Source: Streptomyces sp. Je 1-79 (GTDB taxonomy: Bacteria; Actinomycetota; Actinomycetes; Streptomycetales; Streptomycetaceae). Taken from it: a DNA stretch of 64,000 bases. Below the pieces are notes generated by a model that did not search any database, had not been told where the DNA came from, and worked only from the letters and a program-made list of their open reading frames with translations. The translations under genes and the position numbers were made by a program. The stretch lies in assembly GCF_025195125.1 (NCBI RefSeq), contig NZ_JAMGSL010000001.1:540026-604025 (forward strand), read 5' to 3'. Position 1 is the first letter of the stretch; the number at the start of each line of letters is the position of its first letter. Below, piece by piece: positions 61,041 through 64,000 of this stretch.

Positions 61041-62066
61041 ATGAGCATTCCAGCGGGCAGGCGCCGCCCGGCCACCATCCACGACGTGGCGCGCGAGGCG
61101 GGGGTCTCGCGCGGCACGGTCTCCCGCGTCCTCAACGGCGGGCACTACGTCAGCCCCACCGCCAAGGCGGCCGTCGACGCGGCCATCCGCAGAACGGGCT
61201 ACGTCGTGAACCGGCACGCCCGCTCGCTGATCACCGGCAAGTCCGACTCGGTGGCGTTCCTGCTGACCGAGCCGCAGGAGCGGTTCTTCGAGGACCCGAA
61301 CTTCAACGTGCTGCTGCGGGCCTGCACACAGGCGCTGGCCGCCCAGGACATCCCGCTGCTGCTGATGATCGCGGGCACCGAGGACGAACGGCGGCGCAAT
61401 CTGCGCTACATCGAGGCCGGTCACGTCGACGGCGTCCTGCTGGTCTCCAGCCACTCCGGCGACCCCGTGGTCGCCCAGCTGCACGCGGCCGGAGTCCCGG
61501 TCGTCGCCTGCGGCAAGCCGCTCGGTCAGACCGCCAAGATCGGCTATGTCGCCGCGGACGACCGGGACGGCGCGCGGGACATGGTGCGCCATCTGTACGA
61601 GACGGGCCGCCGCCGGATCGCCACCGTCACCGGCCCGCAGGACACCCCGGGCGGCGTCGAACGCCTCGCGGGATACCGCGAGACGCTGGCCGAGTACGGA
61701 CTTCCCGCCGACGACGCGCTGATCGCCACCGGCGACTACAGCCGGGCGAGCGGCGAGCGTGCCGCGGCCCTGCTCCTGGAACGCGCCCCCGACATCGACG
61801 CCGTGTTCGTGGCGTCGGACCTGATGGCCCAGGGGGTGCTCGATGCCCTCTACCGCGCCGGCCGCCGGGTCCCCGAGGACATCGCCGTGGGCGGCTTCGA
61901 CGACTCGCCGGCCGCGCTGTCCTCCCGGCCGCCGCTCACCACGATCCGTCAGCCCTGGGACCGCATCAGCACCGAGATGGTACGGATGCTCCTCGCCCGC
62001 ATAGCCGGCGAGGAACCGTCGGCCGTCATCCTGCCCACGGAACTGGTGCCCCGCGAGTCGAGCTGA
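61041..62066 (+). CDS. LacI family transcriptional regulator
   Basis: A 341-residue LacI/GalR repressor. The N-terminal helix-turn-helix is IHDVAREAGVSRGTVSRVLN with hinge helix NRHARSLITGKS, followed by a periplasmic-binding-protein-like sugar domain (about 65-335, ending VAVGGFDDSPAAL-like segment). It is the last gene of the ABC operon and should repress the galactan regulon through TGTGAACGCTCACA at 57733-57746, released by galactose or a galacto-oligosaccharide. The ATG at 61041 follows aagggga. Autoregulation follows from the operon structure. Confidence 0.93.
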   Translation: MSIPAGRRRPATIHDVAREAGVSRGTVSRVLNGGHYVSPTAKAAVDAAIRRTGYVVNRHARSLITGKSDSVAFLLTEPQERFFEDPNFNVLLRACTQALAAQDIPLLLMIAGTEDERRRNLRYIEAGHVDGVLLVSSHSGDPVVAQLHAAGVPVVACGKPLGQTAKIGYVAADDRDGARDMVRHLYETGRRRIATVTGPQDTPGGVERLAGYRETLAEYGLPADDALIATGDYSRASGERAAALLLERAPDIDAVFVASDLMAQGVLDALYRAGRRVPEDIAVGGFDDSPAALSSRPPLTTIRQPWDRISTEMVRMLLARIAGEEPSAVILPTELVPRESS

Positions 62067-62271
62067 CTGTCCAACACGCGAGACAGCGGCCGGAATATGC
62101 CGCTCCAAACCGGGGTGGCGTATCAATTCACGTCAGGTGCCGTCGATTTCACGCCACCTCGCGACCAGAATCGTCACTCTCCGAAGATCGCCGGTAACTT
62201 CATGCCGTCGCCGCCACACCAGGAGCACACGGCCCCGTCGGGACTAGCGGCGACGAAGGACAACTCTTCAC
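62067..62271. other. Non-coding region before the cyclodipeptide synthase gene
   Basis: A 205-bp gap with lower GC than the coding regions. It should hold the promoter of the synthase-P450 pair, but I cannot single out a clear -35/-10. The ribosome site gaaggac near 62255 is the last part. No repeat or hairpin of note. Confidence 0.4.
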
Positions 62272-62979
62272 TTGACGACAGCGACCGACAGCTTCAAGGT
62301 CCAGCCGTACACGCAGCACTGCCAAGTGATCCACACCGAAGGCGCGCACGCGGTCATCGGCATCTCCCCGGGAAACGGCTACTTCTCCGCCCAGCGGGTG
62401 GCCGACCTCGCCGCCTGGGGACTCCGCAACTTCGAGCAGGTCGACCTCATCTACACCGACCTGCACGTCGCCGAAATGTTCGAGGCCCTCGGCTACCCGC
62501 CGGACGAGGCCCGCCGCAAGACGGTCAAGAACCTCCGCGGCGTACGCGCCAAGGTCAACAACGCCGTCGCCGCCATCGACCCCGGCGGCGAACGGCTCCG
62601 AGGGCGCCCCATGTCCGCGCTCCTCGACATCCCCGCCTATCGGCACCTGCGCACACACCTGGACGATCTGCTCGCCACCGACGCCGAGTTCCTCGCCACC
62701 TGCGACAAGCTCGTCACGGCCTTCCTCTCCTCCAAGGTCCTCGAAGGACAGGCACCCAGCGCCCGCCAGCGCGAGGTCTGTCTCCAGTACATCTGCGCCG
62801 AGGCACCGCTCTTCCTGGACACCCCCGCGATCCTCGGTGTCCCCTCCTCGCTCAACTGCTACCACCAGCTCCTGCCGATGGCCGAACTCCTCTACTCACG
62901 GGGCTCCGGACTGCGCGCCTCCCGCAACCAGGGCCACGCCATCGTCACCGCGATCCTCGGAGACCACGATGACCACTGA
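62272..62979 (+). CDS. Cyclodipeptide synthase, NYH subfamily (Rv2275-like)
   Basis: A 235-residue tRNA-dependent enzyme that joins two aminoacyl-tRNAs into a 2,5-diketopiperazine. Key residues have AlbC spacing: Ser32 (GISPGN, equal to Ser37), Asn35, Tyr173 and Glu177 (YICAEAP, equal to 178 and 182), Tyr197-His198 (CYHQ, equal to 202-203). This places it in the NYH subfamily. The blocks [43 protein letters not shown] and [13 protein letters not shown] closely recall Rv2275, the mycobacterial cyclo(Tyr-Tyr) synthase, so cyclo(Tyr-Tyr) is the best product guess. One oddity: Gly replaces the Ser that follows Asn35 in Rv2275 and AlbC. Start is TTG 62272. Overlaps the P450 gene by 11 nt. Confidence 0.92.
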   Translation: MTTATDSFKVQPYTQHCQVIHTEGAHAVIGISPGNGYFSAQRVADLAAWGLRNFEQVDLIYTDLHVAEMFEALGYPPDEARRKTVKNLRGVRAKVNNAVAAIDPGGERLRGRPMSALLDIPAYRHLRTHLDDLLATDAEFLATCDKLVTAFLSSKVLEGQAPSARQREVCLQYICAEAPLFLDTPAILGVPSSLNCYHQLLPMAELLYSRGSGLRASRNQGHAIVTAILGDHDDH

Positions 62980-64000
62980 CACGCTGATCGACTTCCCGTT
63001 CTCCGCCCGCGGCGACCGGCTGCCGCCCGAGATCGAGGCCCTGCGCGCCGAGCCGGTCAAACGGGTCCGCACGATCGCCGGCGACGAGGCATGGCTGGTC
63101 TCCTCCTACGAGCTCTGCAAGCAGGTCCTCGAAGACCCGAGGTTCTCGCTCAAGGACACCTCGGCGCCCGGCGTACCCCGGCAGTACGCACTGACCATCC
63201 CGCCCGAGGTGGTCAACAACATGGGGAACATCACCGGCGCGGGGCTCCGCAAGGCCGTCCTCAAGGCCATCAACCCCAAGACCGACGGCCTCACCGAATG
63301 GATGCGCCGCCACGCCTCCGAGCTCGTCGGCGAACTCCTCGCGTACGGACCGCCCGTCGACCTCCGCTCCTGGTTCACCAGCCCGTACGCGGAACACCTG
63401 CACTGCAGGATCCTCGGCATACCCCAGTCCGACGCACCGCGCCTCGCCGCCAGCCTGGACATCGCGTTCATGAACTCGGCCTGCCCCGTCACCGGCGCCC
63501 GGCTCAACTGGGACCGCGACATCGCCTACATGGTCGAGCGCCTCGACGACCCGGCGACCACGGGGCTGATGGCCGAACTCGCCGCCCTGCGCGGGAATCC
63601 CGACTACGCCCACCTCACCGACGAGATGCTCGCCACCGTCGGCGTCACCTTCTTCGGCGCGGGCGTGATCTCCACCATGGGCTTCCTCACCATGGCCCTC
63701 TTCTCCCTGCTCCAGAATCCGGACGTCTGGGAGCGGCTCCGCAAGGAGCCGGACCGGATCCCCGACGCCGTGGACGAGCTTCTCCGCATCAACCTCTCCA
63801 TCGCCGACGGGCTGCCACGGCTCGCCCTCGAGGACGTCACGCTCGGCGACGTCGAGGTACGGAAGGGCGAACTCCTCCTCGTGCTCGTGGAGGCGGCCAA
63901 CACCGACCCGGCCGTCTTCCCCGACCCGCACACCGTGGACATCGACCGGCCGAACGCCGGCACCCACCTCTCCTTCGGCGGCGGCGGTCACTACTGCCCG
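62969..64000 (+). CDS. Cytochrome P450, CYP121-like, partial (3' end off window)
   Basis: The first 344 residues are present. They follow Mycobacterium CYP121 closely: [50 protein letters not shown] (I helix without the usual acid-alcohol pair) and [14 protein letters not shown]. Active-site positions match: Phe167 (Phe168), Trp181 (Trp182), Ala231 (Ala233), Ser235 (Ser237). The heme ligand is Cys343 (Cys345 in CYP121), in FGGGGHYC where CYP121 has FGRGQHFC. CYP121 makes an aryl C-C bond in cyclo(Tyr-Tyr) to give mycocyclosin. ATG 62969 overlaps the synthase by 11 nt. About 50 C-terminal residues, with the Arg386-equivalent region, lie off the window. Confidence 0.93.
   Translation, partial: MTTDTLIDFPFSARGDRLPPEIEALRAEPVKRVRTIAGDEAWLVSSYELCKQVLEDPRFSLKDTSAPGVPRQYALTIPPEVVNNMGNITGAGLRKAVLKAINPKTDGLTEWMRRHASELVGELLAYGPPVDLRSWFTSPYAEHLHCRILGIPQSDAPRLAASLDIAFMNSACPVTGARLNWDRDIAYMVERLDDPATTGLMAELAALRGNPDYAHLTDEMLATVGVTFFGAGVISTMGFLTMALFSLLQNPDVWERLRKEPDRIPDAVDELLRINLSIADGLPRLALEDVTLGDVEVRKGELLLVLVEAANTDPAVFPDPHTVDIDRPNAGTHLSFGGGGHYCP

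Noticed and set aside
59961..62126. Long minus-strand frame opposite the permease and LacI genes
   Set aside because: Antisense shadow of the permease (EAA loop) and of the LacI helix-turn-helix.

Overview
The window is very GC-rich (about 70% or more), with strong third-position G/C bias, many GTG and TTG starts, ATGA/GTGA stop-start overlaps and many secreted polysaccharide hydrolases. All of this fits a Streptomyces or very close relative. I see no rRNA, tRNA, insertion sequence, phage or CRISPR array. Most of the window is catabolic and accessory chromosome.

Layout. 1-5438: unlinked genes (partial PAS/GAF sensor, alpha/beta hydrolase, small membrane protein, DinB-like protein, FAD oxidoreductase, two small proteins). 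5547-9248: cellulose locus, with GH5 and GH6 cellulases each carrying a CBM2, translationally coupled and driven from a region with two CebR-type boxes. The sharper box belongs to an opposite-facing promoter that now drives only a truncated signal-peptide remnant. 9249-22962: a leftward pectin/arabinan block of FadR regulator, DHDPS-family and IlvD/Edd-family dehydratases, two ABC permeases, Gfo/Idh/MocA oxidoreductase, PmoA-like protein, GH43, binding lipoprotein, rhamnogalacturonan acetylesterase, pectate lyase and pectinesterase. Most of these are joined by 1-8 nt overlaps. 23114-25981: divergent xylA and xylB. 26007-36352: stress protein, a tandem Lrp/AsnC regulator facing a 2-hydroxyacid dehydrogenase/class II aldolase pair, F420-type oxidoreductase, RNase HI with a Cys-rich tail, serine hydrolase, TagC-like secreted propeller, methyltransferase and acetyltransferase.

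36735-53819: LamG-SGNH secreted protein, PfkB kinase, TehA/SLAC1-type membrane protein, serine hydrolases, CorA, a chloramphenicol-exporter-like MFS gene with an elaborate leader, type II NADH dehydrogenase, a PAS-PAS-GAF-SpoIIE-HATPase phosphatase, carboxylesterase and an L,D-transpeptidase-like protein. 53834-62066: galactan utilisation regulon (GH53, GH42, ABC importer, LacI regulator) around a divergent promoter with a LacI operator. 62272-64000: a cyclodipeptide synthase overlapping a cytochrome P450 that looks like CYP121, the arrangement of the mycobacterial mycocyclosin pathway. The P450 runs off the right edge just after its heme cysteine.

The strongest leads are (i) the CDPS/CYP121-like pair and (ii) the MFS leader at 43497-43768. 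The leader has a leaderless 22-codon peptide containing the arrest-like motif Arg-Leu-Arg placed exactly at the foot of a hairpin whose arm is duplicated downstream, giving two mutually exclusive RNA folds.
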